Source: SSC3 sp035477015
GTDB taxonomy: Bacteria; Actinomycetota; Actinomycetes; Propionibacteriales; Nocardioidaceae
Direction: 5' to 3'
Length of the DNA: 8,125 nucleotides
Assembly (NCBI GenBank): GCA_035477015.1
Contig: DATILB010000252.1
Coordinates: 1 to 8,125, forward strand
Shown: positions 1 through 6,054 of the stretch, in pieces
How positions within the stretch are numbered: the first letter of the stretch is position 1
How the letters are laid out: the number at the start of each line of letters is the position of its first letter
The notes under the pieces: model-generated
The model's input: the letters and a program-made list of their open reading frames with translations, nothing else
Database searches by the model: none
What the model was told of the DNA's origin: nothing
Program-made: the position numbers and the translations under genes

Positions 1-28
1 GACACCGACACCGACACCGACACCGACC
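1..28 (+). repeat. GACACC hexanucleotide tandem repeat encoding Thr-Pro linker
   Basis: Four perfect copies of GACACC (1–24) plus a partial fifth unit open the window. In the gene's frame they read ACA-CCG repeated, giving (TP)4. The array may continue upstream of the window. Because the unit is six bases long, gain or loss of copies changes linker length by two residues without shifting the frame. Confidence 0.85.
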
Positions 29-541
29 GTGGAGGCGACACCGGAGCCCACCGCGAAGGGGCCGTGCGACAAGGAGGTGCCGCTGGAGGGAGCCACCGTG
101 AGCGAGACGATCGGCACCACGTCCCTCTATGCGACGGCCGACGCCTGGGTCGTGTGCGACACCTTCGCGAGTCAGGACGGCGGAGTCCCGACGCTGCTCG
201 AGACCCACCCGCAGGCGGCGCCGTACGTCCCGGACCGCTCGACATTGGCGATCAGCACGAACTTCCTCGGGCAGGGCCAGGCCCAGTACTTCGCGGCCGG
301 CAAGGTGTTCGACGGCGTCGACGTCATCGAGTACACCTTCCCGGACGGCAAGACGGTGCGAGCCAAGACGAGCAACGACTTCTGGGTGATGGACTACCGA
401 CCCGAGGACGGCCCGCTGGCCTCGGGCGACCTGCGAGGGCTCAAGCCGATCGTGGTCAGCGTGGAAGGACCCAGCACGGGAGCGGGCTGGAGCCTGGAGT
501 GGGGCAAGGACACCTGCGCCCAGCGCAACCACGGTTGCTGA
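2..541 (+). CDS. Probable secreted lipoprotein, C-terminal part (5' end outside window)
   Basis: The reading frame is open from the first base and ends at TGA 539–541, so the true start lies upstream. The GTG at 29 is only an internal valine. The visible part opens with a (Thr-Pro)4 run and a TVEATPEPTAKG segment, a typical linker between an actinobacterial lipoprotein anchor and its folded domain. About 160 residues of globular, soluble-looking sequence follow, with no membrane segment. Four cysteines (codons at 65, 155, 515 and 536) bracket the domain, one pair near its start and one near its end, which would allow disulfides in an exported protein. Aromatic and glycine-rich strands such as AQYFAAGKVFDGVDVIEYTFPDGK suggest a beta-rich fold. 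I do not recognise the family. Export is inferred from the linker and cysteines because the signal peptide is not visible. The next gene starts 18 nt after the stop. Confidence 0.7.
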   Translation, partial: TPTPTPTPTVEATPEPTAKGPCDKEVPLEGATVSETIGTTSLYATADAWVVCDTFASQDGGVPTLLETHPQAAPYVPDRSTLAISTNFLGQGQAQYFAAGKVFDGVDVIEYTFPDGKTVRAKTSNDFWVMDYRPEDGPLASGDLRGLKPIVVSVEGPSTGAGWSLEWGKDTCAQRNHGC

Positions 542-546
542 AGCCC

Positions 547-552
547 TACGAT
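547..552 (+). promoter_or_regulatory. Candidate −10 box (TACGAT) for a leaderless nif3 transcript
   Basis: TACGAT fits the actinobacterial TAnnnT −10 consensus and ends 7 nt before the A of the ATG at 560. Transcription would then begin at or next to the start codon. No Shine-Dalgarno sequence precedes this ATG, which fits a leaderless mRNA. I see no convincing −35 hexamer. If real, the promoter sits just after the upstream lipoprotein stop and lets the triad operon be transcribed on its own. Confidence 0.5.
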
Positions 553-559
553 CGGGCGC

Positions 560-1699
560 ATGAGCGCTCTCCGCGACGTCCTTGCCGTCCTGGACGAGCT
601 GTACGACCCGCGCTGGGCCGACAGCTGGGACAAGGTCGGGCTGGTCTGCGGCTCGCCTGACGCGAACGTGGAGCGCATCCTGTTCGCCATCGACCCCACC
701 GAAGCGGTCGTGCGCGAGGCGGTTGAGTACGGCGCCGACCTCCTCGTCGTCCACCACCCGCTGCTGCTCACGCCCGTCAGCTCGGTCGCGGCGACGAGCC
801 CCAAAGGCCGGGTCATCCATGAGCTGCTTCGCAACGACATCGCCCTGCTCACCGCCCACACGAACGCGGACACACCGGCGTACGGTGTGAACGAGGCCTT
901 GGCGCGGGCGGTGGGGATCGTCGACGCGCGGATCCTGCTGCCGACCGACGAGACCGGTCTCGACAAGTTGGTGACGTTCGTGCCGCTGGACGACGCGGAG
1001 AAGGTCCGTCAGGCGATCACGGCTGCCGGTGCCGGGCGGATCGGGGCCTACGACTCGTGCACGTTCACGACGACCGGCGAGGGGCGCTTCCGTCCGCTCG
1101 ACGGAGCCAATCCCGCCATCGGTCGCGTCGGCGAGGCCGAGGTCGTGCCCGAGGCACGGATCGAGTCGGTCTACCCGCGGGCCCGCCGCACAGACGTGGT
1201 GGCTGCCATGCGGGACGCGCACCCCTACGAGGAGCCGGCGTACGACGTCTACGAGCTCGAGGCCGGGAGCGCCGAGCCCACCCGAGGTCATGGCCGCATC
1301 GGCGAGCTCGCCACTCCGATGACGCTGCGGGCCTTCGCGGAACAGGTGGCGGGTGCCTTGCCCGCGACCGCTCACGGCGTACGCGTTGCGGGGGACCCAG
1401 ACCGGGAGATCCGCACGGTGGCTGTGGGCGCAGGAGCAGGCGACTCCCTGCTGGACCTCGTCGCGGGCTCGGAGGCGGACGTGTACGTCACGAGCGACCT
1501 GCGGCACCACCGAGCGGGGGAGTTCCTCGAACTGGAGGGCCCCGCGCTCGTTGACGTTGCGCATTGGGCGGCGGAGTGGACCTGGCTTCCGGTCGCTGAG
1601 GAGAGAGTGGTGGCTGGGCTCGAAGCGCGGGGCTATACGGTGGAGACTCGGGTGAGCACGTTGGTCACCGACCCGTGGACCTTCCGCGCAGACCGTTGA
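560..1699 (+). CDS. Nif3-like dinuclear metal centre hexameric protein (GTP cyclohydrolase 1 type 2 homologue)
   Basis: This 379-residue protein is a Nif3/NGG1p-interacting-factor-3 family member, a cytosolic protein that forms toroidal hexamers with a two-metal site. Its physiological reaction is not settled. Visible signatures are D24-KVGL near the N-terminus, the metal-binding VVHHPLLL with H65 and H66, the AHTNAD segment with D104, and the C-terminal DVAHWAAEW with H335 and E339. These match the ligand positions of the family. Residues about 134–235 form the PII/CutA-like insertion found in longer members such as Bacillus YqfO; short members lack it. The ATG at 560 is the only plausible start: the N-terminus MSALRDVLAVLDELYDP aligns with the family and the next upstream stop is close. 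The zinc-ribbon gene follows 13 nt after the stop. The order equals Rv2230c–Rv2229c–Rv2228c in M. tuberculosis. The family call is firm; 'GTP cyclohydrolase' is only a database label. Confidence 0.93.
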   Translation: MSALRDVLAVLDELYDPRWADSWDKVGLVCGSPDANVERILFAIDPTEAVVREAVEYGADLLVVHHPLLLTPVSSVAATSPKGRVIHELLRNDIALLTAHTNADTPAYGVNEALARAVGIVDARILLPTDETGLDKLVTFVPLDDAEKVRQAITAAGAGRIGAYDSCTFTTTGEGRFRPLDGANPAIGRVGEAEVVPEARIESVYPRARRTDVVAAMRDAHPYEEPAYDVYELEAGSAEPTRGHGRIGELATPMTLRAFAEQVAGALPATAHGVRVAGDPDREIRTVAVGAGAGDSLLDLVAGSEADVYVTSDLRHHRAGEFLELEGPALVDVAHWAAEWTWLPVAEERVVAGLEARGYTVETRVSTLVTDPWTFRADR

Positions 1700-1701
1700 T
1701 C

Positions 1702-1706
1702 AGGAG
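1702..1706 (+). promoter_or_regulatory. Ribosome binding site AGGAG selecting a CTG start
   Basis: AGGAG lies 6 nt before CTG 1713–1715, an ideal spacing. The first conventional start codon in the frame, TTG at 1737, has no purine-rich sequence before it. This site therefore decides the start of the zinc-ribbon gene. Confidence 0.7.
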
Positions 1707-1712
1707 AATCCG

Positions 1713-2456
1713 CTGAAAGCCGATCCGTTTGCCCAGTTGAAGCTCTTGGACGTGCAAGAGCTCGACTCGAGGCTCGACAACCTCCGGCACCAGCTCACAA
1801 CCCTTCCCGAGCACGCCGAGCTGAGCTCGCTCGCAGCCTCCCGCGACGAGGTCGACAACGCAGCCAAGGACCTCGCCCTCAAGGTCGACGACCTCACCCG
1901 CGAGCAGAAGAAGGCCGACGCGGATGTGGAGCAGGTCAAGGCACGGCGCAAGCGCGACCAGGACCGCATGGACCAGGGCCTCGTCTCGAACCCCAAGGAC
2001 CTCGAGCACCTCTCGCACGAGCTGGTGTCGCTCGATCGCCGGATCAGCGAGCTCGAAGACATCGAGCTCGACGTGATGGAGCAGCTGGAGACCGCTCAGG
2101 CGGAGCTCACCTCGCTGCGGGACCAGCTCACGACGATCGAGGAGAAGGGCCAAGGACTCGTCTCCTCGCGTGACGAGAGGGCGTCGTCGATCCGCGAAGA
2201 GTCGGAGTCGATCGGCGGCGAGCGCAAGACGACCGCGTCCGGCATCGCGCCTGACCTCCTCGCGCTCTACGAGAAGCTGCGCGAGTCCAAGAGCGGTGTC
2301 GGTGCGGCTCCACTGCGTCACCGCCGCTGCGGCGGCTGCGGCCTCGAGCTGAGCCCCGCTGACCTCGCGACCATCAAGGCCAAGCCATCCGACGAGGTGG
2401 TCCGTTGCGAGGAGTGCAGCCGGATCCTGGTACGTACGGCGGAGTCCGGCCTCTGA
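1713..2456 (+). CDS. Coiled-coil C4-type zinc-ribbon protein (Rv2229c-like)
   Basis: The product is 247 residues if read from CTG 1713 (MKADPFAQLKLLDVQELDSRL…) or 239 from TTG 1737. I prefer CTG: it has AGGAG 6 nt upstream, the extra residues KADPFAQ look like the N-terminus I recall for actinobacterial homologues, and there is no ATG, GTG or TTG further upstream in frame. Residues about 10–190 are heptad-rich with many charged residues and Leu spacing, a long antiparallel coiled-coil hairpin. The C-terminus has a zinc ribbon, C206-x2-C209 … C232-x2-C235. The same architecture occurs in Helicobacter HP0958 (FlgZ), which binds RpoN and flaA mRNA, and in Chlamydia CT398 (CdsZ). The role of actinobacterial members is unknown; an adaptor or nucleic-acid-binding role is inference. 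The stop overlaps the next start (TGATG), so translation with the RNase H fusion is likely coupled. Confidence 0.88.
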   Translation: MKADPFAQLKLLDVQELDSRLDNLRHQLTTLPEHAELSSLAASRDEVDNAAKDLALKVDDLTREQKKADADVEQVKARRKRDQDRMDQGLVSNPKDLEHLSHELVSLDRRISELEDIELDVMEQLETAQAELTSLRDQLTTIEEKGQGLVSSRDERASSIREESESIGGERKTTASGIAPDLLALYEKLRESKSGVGAAPLRHRRCGGCGLELSPADLATIKAKPSDEVVRCEECSRILVRTAESGL

Positions 2457-3592
2457 TGTCCTACCGCTCTGTTCAGATCGAGGCTGACGGCGGATCGCGG
2501 GGCAACCCCGGACCTTCGGCGTACGGCGCCGTCCTGTACGACGCCGAGACGCGCACCGTGATCGCCGAGAAGGCGGCAGCGATCGGGCGGGCGACCAACA
2601 ACGTCGCCGAGTATCGCGGCCTCATCGCCGGCCTCGAGCTCTACCACGAGCATGCCGAGGGCGCAGCGCTCGAAGTGCGGATGGACTCGAAGCTGGTCGT
2701 GCAGCAGATGTCCGGGGCCTGGGCGATCAAGCACCCGGACATGAAAGTCCTGGCTGGGGAGGCGCAGGGCCTCGTGCCGCCGAAGACGACCTGGTCCTGG
2801 ATCCCGCGCGAGCAGAACAAGTACGCCGACCGCATCCTCAACGAGGTGCTCGACGGCCAGAGCCCGGCGGTCGAGACCGACTCAGCCGAGGACACGCTGC
2901 TCGAGGCGGAGGAGACGACGCGACGCAAGCCCCCGTGGGAGCAGGGTCCGCCGACCACGTTGATCCTGGTCCGGCACGGCGAGACCGACCACACGCGCGA
3001 CAAGAAGTTCAGTGGCTTCGGAGGCGACAACCCTGGCCTCAACGACGACGGTCGCGCGCAGGTTCAGGCGACGGCCGAGTGGCTGGCCCCGATCGCTGAG
3101 TCGGTCGACGCGGTGGTGACGTCGCCCTTGCTACGCACGCGTGAGTCGGCGGAGATCCTGGCCGCGACCTTGGGTCGTGACGTCGAGGTCGAGCACGGCA
3201 TCGCGGAGGCGGCCTTCGGTGTCTGGGACGGTCTCACGTTCGCCGATGCACGTGCACTCGACGAAGCTGCGTTCGACAAGTGGATCACCTCGTTCGACTT
3301 GCCGGCCGGCGGCACGGGGGAGTCCGTCAACGAGGTCGAGGCCCGCGTCCGCGACGCTCGAGACCGGCTGATCGCGGCCCACCCCGGCAAGACGGTCGTA
3401 GCCGCGTCCCACGTCACGCCGATCAAGCTGCTGGTGAAGCTCGCACTCGACATGCCGCTCGAGTCGATCTTCCGCACCGAGCTCGCCCCGGCCAGCGTCA
3501 CGATCATCTCGTGGTACCCCGACGGGCACCCCGTGCTGCGGCTCTTCAACGGTCGCCCGGCGGACGTGCTCGCGTCGACGCTGTCGTTCTGA
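2456..3592 (+). CDS. Bifunctional RNase HI / histidine phosphatase (CobC-like) fusion protein
   Basis: This 378-residue fusion matches M. tuberculosis Rv2228c in architecture. Residues about 5–135 are an RNase HI domain that cleaves the RNA strand of RNA–DNA hybrids: the motif EADGGSRGNPGP carries D11, NNVAEYRGL carries E52, MDSKLVV carries D77, and NKYAD carries D125, which together form the two-metal acidic site. A charged linker (about 136–165) leads to a histidine phosphatase domain with LVRHGET (R173, H174, E176; H174 is the expected phospho-acceptor) and ASHVTP (H319). In M. tuberculosis this half is reported to act as an alpha-ribazole phosphatase in cobalamin synthesis; that activity here is inferred by homology. 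ATG 2456 is chosen because it overlaps the preceding TGA and the RNase H fold begins at once. A GTG at 2405 would add 17 residues encoded inside the upstream gene and is unlikely. The gene ends just before a palindromic repeat and faces yaaA. Confidence 0.93.
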   Translation: MSYRSVQIEADGGSRGNPGPSAYGAVLYDAETRTVIAEKAAAIGRATNNVAEYRGLIAGLELYHEHAEGAALEVRMDSKLVVQQMSGAWAIKHPDMKVLAGEAQGLVPPKTTWSWIPREQNKYADRILNEVLDGQSPAVETDSAEDTLLEAEETTRRKPPWEQGPPTTLILVRHGETDHTRDKKFSGFGGDNPGLNDDGRAQVQATAEWLAPIAESVDAVVTSPLLRTRESAEILAATLGRDVEVEHGIAEAAFGVWDGLTFADARALDEAAFDKWITSFDLPAGGTGESVNEVEARVRDARDRLIAAHPGKTVVAASHVTPIKLLVKLALDMPLESIFRTELAPASVTIISWYPDGHPVLRLFNGRPADVLASTLSF

Positions 3593-3598
3593 CCACCA

Positions 3599-3714
3599 CC
3601 GGTGGTCGAGCAGCGAGCGTGCGAGCGTCTGTCGAGACCAGTTACCGCACGTCACCTTGTTGGTCTCGACGGACGGCGCCTCGCCCAGCGGCTCGTCACC
3701 TGCTCGACCACCGG
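3599..3714. repeat. Head-to-head palindromic intergenic element (REP/BIME-like)
   Basis: Two units of about 42 and 54 nt lie in opposite orientation around a 20-nt spacer (3641–3660). The outer ends are perfect reverse complements: CCGGTGGTCGAGCAG (3599–3613) and CTGCTCGACCACCGG (3700–3714). The inner ends are too: GTCGAGACCA (3631–3640) and TGGTCTCGAC (3661–3670). The unit interiors differ in length and sequence. The left end also carries a perfect 12-nt palindrome, ACCACCGGTGGT (3595–3606). I recall this GGTGGTCGAGCAG…GTCGAGACC unit as a dispersed intergenic repeat in Nocardioides genomes. It sits between two convergent genes, where the foldback could end transcription from both sides. There is no transposase or coding capacity. 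Confidence 0.85.
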
Positions 3715-3721
3715 GAGGGAC

Positions 3722-4519
3722 CTACAGGTCGTCGACGACGACGTCGAGCACGTTGCGCTTGGGGCCTTCCTCGACAACCCAGCCAAGGTCCGCGAGCTGC
3801 TCGGCGAAGCCCCAGGGCGATGTGGCGACACCGCCGTCCTCGAGGACGGCCCGAACGACCCTGCCCTTGGTCGCCTTGTTGAAGTGCGACACGACCTTGC
3901 GTTTGCCGTGGTGCTCGTGCAGCACGCGTACGCCGACGACGCGGGCAGCCGCCTCGCGTGAGGGCCGCCAGAATCCGGCGTACGTCGTGGAGCGCAGGTC
4001 GACGACAAGTCCGTTGCCAGCCGCCTCGAGAATCGTGTCGTCGAGGTGTCGGTTCCAGTACGTCGACACGGTGCCGATCCCTGGCAGCGAGACATTCCCA
4101 GCCAGCCGGTAGGCCGGGATGTGGTCGCCGGGCCGGACCAGCCCGAAGAGCGAGGACGTGATGGCCACCCACTGGGTGGCGCGTCGTTTCGCTGCCCCTT
4201 CGAGCGACGGGAGGTCGAGTGCCTCGTAGAGGACGCCGCTGTAGACCCGGTCGGCCCGCGACGTGGTCGCGCTGCGGAGTGCGGCGTTGCGTGAGATCTC
4301 GCCCGCCTGCGTCGCACCGAGTCCGAGGGTCCGCGCGGCCACATGTCGTGCTGCCTCGGACTCGGTCGGAAGGCCGTTCGTCGTACACAGCGACACGAGT
4401 GCGTCGAGCATCTCCGTCCTGCTCTTCTCGAGCCCGGGAAAGCTCAATGCGTCCAACTGCAAGGGTTTTCCGCGCTTGGGCGCGGTCTTCCCCTCGGACG
4501 GTGGCAGCAGGATGAGCAC
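3722..4519 (-). CDS. yaaA: YaaA family peroxide stress / iron-limiting protein (DUF328)
   Basis: The product is 265 residues, close to the 258 of E. coli YaaA. That protein is induced by OxyR under peroxide stress, lowers free intracellular iron to limit Fenton damage, and binds DNA. Family signatures visible here are the N-terminal LLPPSEGK (residues 4–11), YSGVLYEAL (93–101), SSLFGLVRPGDHIPAYRL (122–139) and SHFNKATKGR (211–220). The GTG at 4519 is chosen because the PPSEGK motif must sit at the extreme N-terminus in this family. No Shine-Dalgarno sequence precedes it, but a TAAAGT −10 box lies 6 nt upstream, so the mRNA is probably leaderless. The stop codon is 8 nt from the palindromic element. 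I see no OxyR-type operator that I could defend, so peroxide regulation in this organism is unproven. The family call is firm. Confidence 0.92.
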   Translation of the reverse strand: MLILLPPSEGKTAPKRGKPLQLDALSFPGLEKSRTEMLDALVSLCTTNGLPTESEAARHVAARTLGLGATQAGEISRNAALRSATTSRADRVYSGVLYEALDLPSLEGAAKRRATQWVAITSSLFGLVRPGDHIPAYRLAGNVSLPGIGTVSTYWNRHLDDTILEAAGNGLVVDLRSTTYAGFWRPSREAAARVVGVRVLHEHHGKRKVVSHFNKATKGRVVRAVLEDGGVATSPWGFAEQLADLGWVVEEGPKRNVLDVVVDDL

Positions 4520-4525
4520 GGGGTC

Positions 4526-4531
4526 ACTTTA
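4526..4531 (-). promoter_or_regulatory. Candidate −10 box (TAAAGT) for leaderless yaaA
   Basis: On the minus strand TAAAGT ends 6 nt before the GTG start at 4519, which places the transcription start at the start codon. It fits TAnnnT. No clear −35 is present at 16–18 nt. It overlaps the plus-strand −10 candidate at 4530–4535 by two bases. Confidence 0.5.
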
Positions 4532-4535
4532 GGGT
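4530..4535 (+). promoter_or_regulatory. Candidate −10 box (TAGGGT) for the RNB ribonuclease gene
   Basis: TAGGGT fits the TAnnnT consensus and would start transcription near 4541–4543. That leaves an untranslated leader of about 45 nt containing AGGGAG (4572–4577), 9 nt before TTG 4587. No recognisable −35 is seen. The box shares its TA with the divergent yaaA −10. Confidence 0.4.
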
Positions 4536-4586
4536 GGGCATGCGCCTGTTCTGTTACACGTCCAGAGAATCAGGGAGTTGGTCGCG

Positions 4587-6029
4587 TTGCCGAAACGTGT
4601 CGTTCGTCTCAATGACGAGGCGTGGGAGGCGGATGGCGCCAGCCTTGCGGTCGCCGTCGCGACAGTCCAGCAGGAGATGGGCGTCACAGCCAAGTTCCCC
4701 TCCGCCGTCGAGCGCGCGGCAGCTGCGGTGACGCCACGTCTCCCGTCGCTCGATCGCACCGACCTCGAGTTCGTCACGATCGACCCCGCGTCTGCGATGG
4801 ATCTCGACCAGGCCCTGCACCTCGAACGCGCGGGTGACGGGTACGTCGTCCACTACGCGATCGCCGACGTGGCGGCCTTCGTGACGCCGGGGGACCCGAT
4901 CGACGTCGAGTCGCACACTCGCGGCGAGACGCTCTACGGCGCGGACTCCAAGATCCCGTTGCACCCCAAGGCCGTGTCGGAGGATGCGGCCTCGCTGCTC
5001 GCGGACGTCGACCGGCCGGCGCTGCTCTGGACCATCGAGCTCGATAGCGAAGGGGCTCAGACCTCGGTGCGCGTCGAGCGGGCGATGGTGCGCAGCCGCG
5101 CGAAGCTCAGCTACGTCGCCGTACAGCAGAGCATCGACGACGGCACCGTCTCGCCGATGCTGGCTCTGCTGAAGGAGATCGGCGAGCTGCGACTCGAGCA
5201 GGAGAAGGCCCGGGGCGGTGTGTCCCTGCCGCTGCCCTCCCAGGAGATCGACGTCGACGCCCAGGGGCACTGGTCCCTCAGCTACCGCAACCAGCTGCCG
5301 GTCGAGCTGTGGAACGCACAGATCTCCCTGCTGACCGGCATGGCCGCCGCTTCCCTCATGCTCGAGCACAAGGTCGGCCTCCTGCGCACCCTTCCGCCCG
5401 CGGACCCGCGCGACCTCGCCCGGCTCCGGCGTACGGCGAAGGCACTGCGGGTGCCCTGGCCCGACGGACTGTCCTACCCGGACTTCATCCGCTCGCTGGA
5501 TCCGGAGTCAGCCGCTGGAGCCGCCGTCCTCGTGGCCTCAACGCGCACGCTGCGCGGGGCGGCGTACGTCGGCTTCGACGGCTCGTTGCCGGAGCAGACC
5601 CAGCACGCCGCGATCGCATCGACGTACGCGCACGTGACGGCGCCACTGCGTCGCCTGGTCGACCGCTACGCCGGGGAGATCTGCCTCGCGTTGTGTGCGG
5701 GGGAGCCCGTTCCGGAGTGGGTGCGATCCCAGCTCGCGACGCTGCCCGACGTGATGCGGGACTCGTCGCGTCGCGCGGGCCAGTACGAACGGTCCCTACT
5801 CGACCTGCTCGAGGCAGCCGTGCTTCAGGAGCACGTCGGAGAGGTGTTCTACGGGGTCGTCGTGTCCGTCGACGAGCGCGACCCTCGCGAGGGCCGCGTG
5901 ACCATGCGCAACCCGGCGATCGAGGCCGAGTGCGTCGCACCCGACCCACTTCCCCTGGGCGAGGACGTGAAGGTGCGACTCACCCAGGCCGACGTACGCG
6001 CGCGCCTGGTGATGTTCGAGCTGGCTTGA
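4587..6029 (+). CDS. RNB-domain exoribonuclease (RNase II/R family)
   Basis: This protein of about 480 residues carries an RNB catalytic domain, which degrades RNA 3'→5' with Mg2+. The signature TIDPASAMDLDQALHL supplies D66, D72 and D74. The fourth acidic position of the E. coli RNase II motif (DxxxxxDxDD) is Q75. The block IADVAAFVTPGDPIDVESHTRGETLYGADSKIPLHP and the later YAHVTAPLRRLVDRYAGE arginine motif are also typical. There are no N-terminal cold-shock domains as in RNase II/R, only about 60 residues before the motif. The C-terminus (about 425–480, EVFYGVVVSVDERDPREGRVTMRNP…) looks like a short beta-rich RNA-binding-type domain. I chose TTG 4587 because AGGGAG lies 9 nt upstream; TTG 4578 abuts that same site and is less likely. 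The mRNA substrate range is unknown. The gene is transcribed divergently from yaaA and convergently with the cupin gene. Confidence 0.9.
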   Translation: MPKRVVRLNDEAWEADGASLAVAVATVQQEMGVTAKFPSAVERAAAAVTPRLPSLDRTDLEFVTIDPASAMDLDQALHLERAGDGYVVHYAIADVAAFVTPGDPIDVESHTRGETLYGADSKIPLHPKAVSEDAASLLADVDRPALLWTIELDSEGAQTSVRVERAMVRSRAKLSYVAVQQSIDDGTVSPMLALLKEIGELRLEQEKARGGVSLPLPSQEIDVDAQGHWSLSYRNQLPVELWNAQISLLTGMAAASLMLEHKVGLLRTLPPADPRDLARLRRTAKALRVPWPDGLSYPDFIRSLDPESAAGAAVLVASTRTLRGAAYVGFDGSLPEQTQHAAIASTYAHVTAPLRRLVDRYAGEICLALCAGEPVPEWVRSQLATLPDVMRDSSRRAGQYERSLLDLLEAAVLQEHVGEVFYGVVVSVDERDPREGRVTMRNPAIEAECVAPDPLPLGEDVKVRLTQADVRARLVMFELA

Positions 6030-6031
6030 CG

Positions 6032-6047
6032 GCGGCGCCGGTGCCGC
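6032..6047. terminator. Short GC hairpin between convergent RNB and cupin genes
   Basis: GCGGC (6032–6036) and GCCGC (6043–6047) can pair around a 6-nt loop inside the 25-nt gap between the two convergent stops. The stem has only five pairs and no T-run follows on either strand, so it is at best a weak bidirectional terminator. Confidence 0.25.
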
Positions 6048-6054
6048 AGGGGAG

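Noticed and set aside
64..660. 198-codon plus-strand frame overlapping the lipoprotein and nif3
   Set aside because: Arg/Gly/Pro-rich translation with no domain; it overlaps two better-supported genes.
1665..2321. 218-codon minus-strand frame opposite the zinc-ribbon gene
   Set aside because: The Leu/Val/Glu repeats are the mirror of the coiled-coil coding sequence. The opposite strand has a ribosome site, a zinc ribbon and conserved gene order.
2405..2455. GTG 2405 as start of the RNase H fusion
   Set aside because: The 17 extra residues fall within the zinc-ribbon C-terminus coding region, while ATG 2456 overlaps the upstream stop and begins right at the RNase H fold.
3593..3721. CRISPR or small-RNA gene in the repeat between the RNase H fusion and yaaA
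   Set aside because: There are only two inverted units, not direct repeats with uniform spacers, and no promoter-like box that I could defend.
4534..4731. Short plus-strand frame (GTG 4534 / ATG 4540) as a leader peptide before the RNB gene
   Set aside because: ATG 4540 is only 4 nt after the TAGGGT box and would lie at or before the expected transcript start. The frame has no ribosome site and overlaps RNB codons in another frame with Arg/Ser-rich sequence.
4554..5369. 271-codon minus-strand frame opposite the RNB gene
   Set aside because: It lies fully antisense to the catalytic RNB motif, has no recognisable domain and is biased to Arg/Asp/Val/Leu as expected from the reverse of GC-rich codons.
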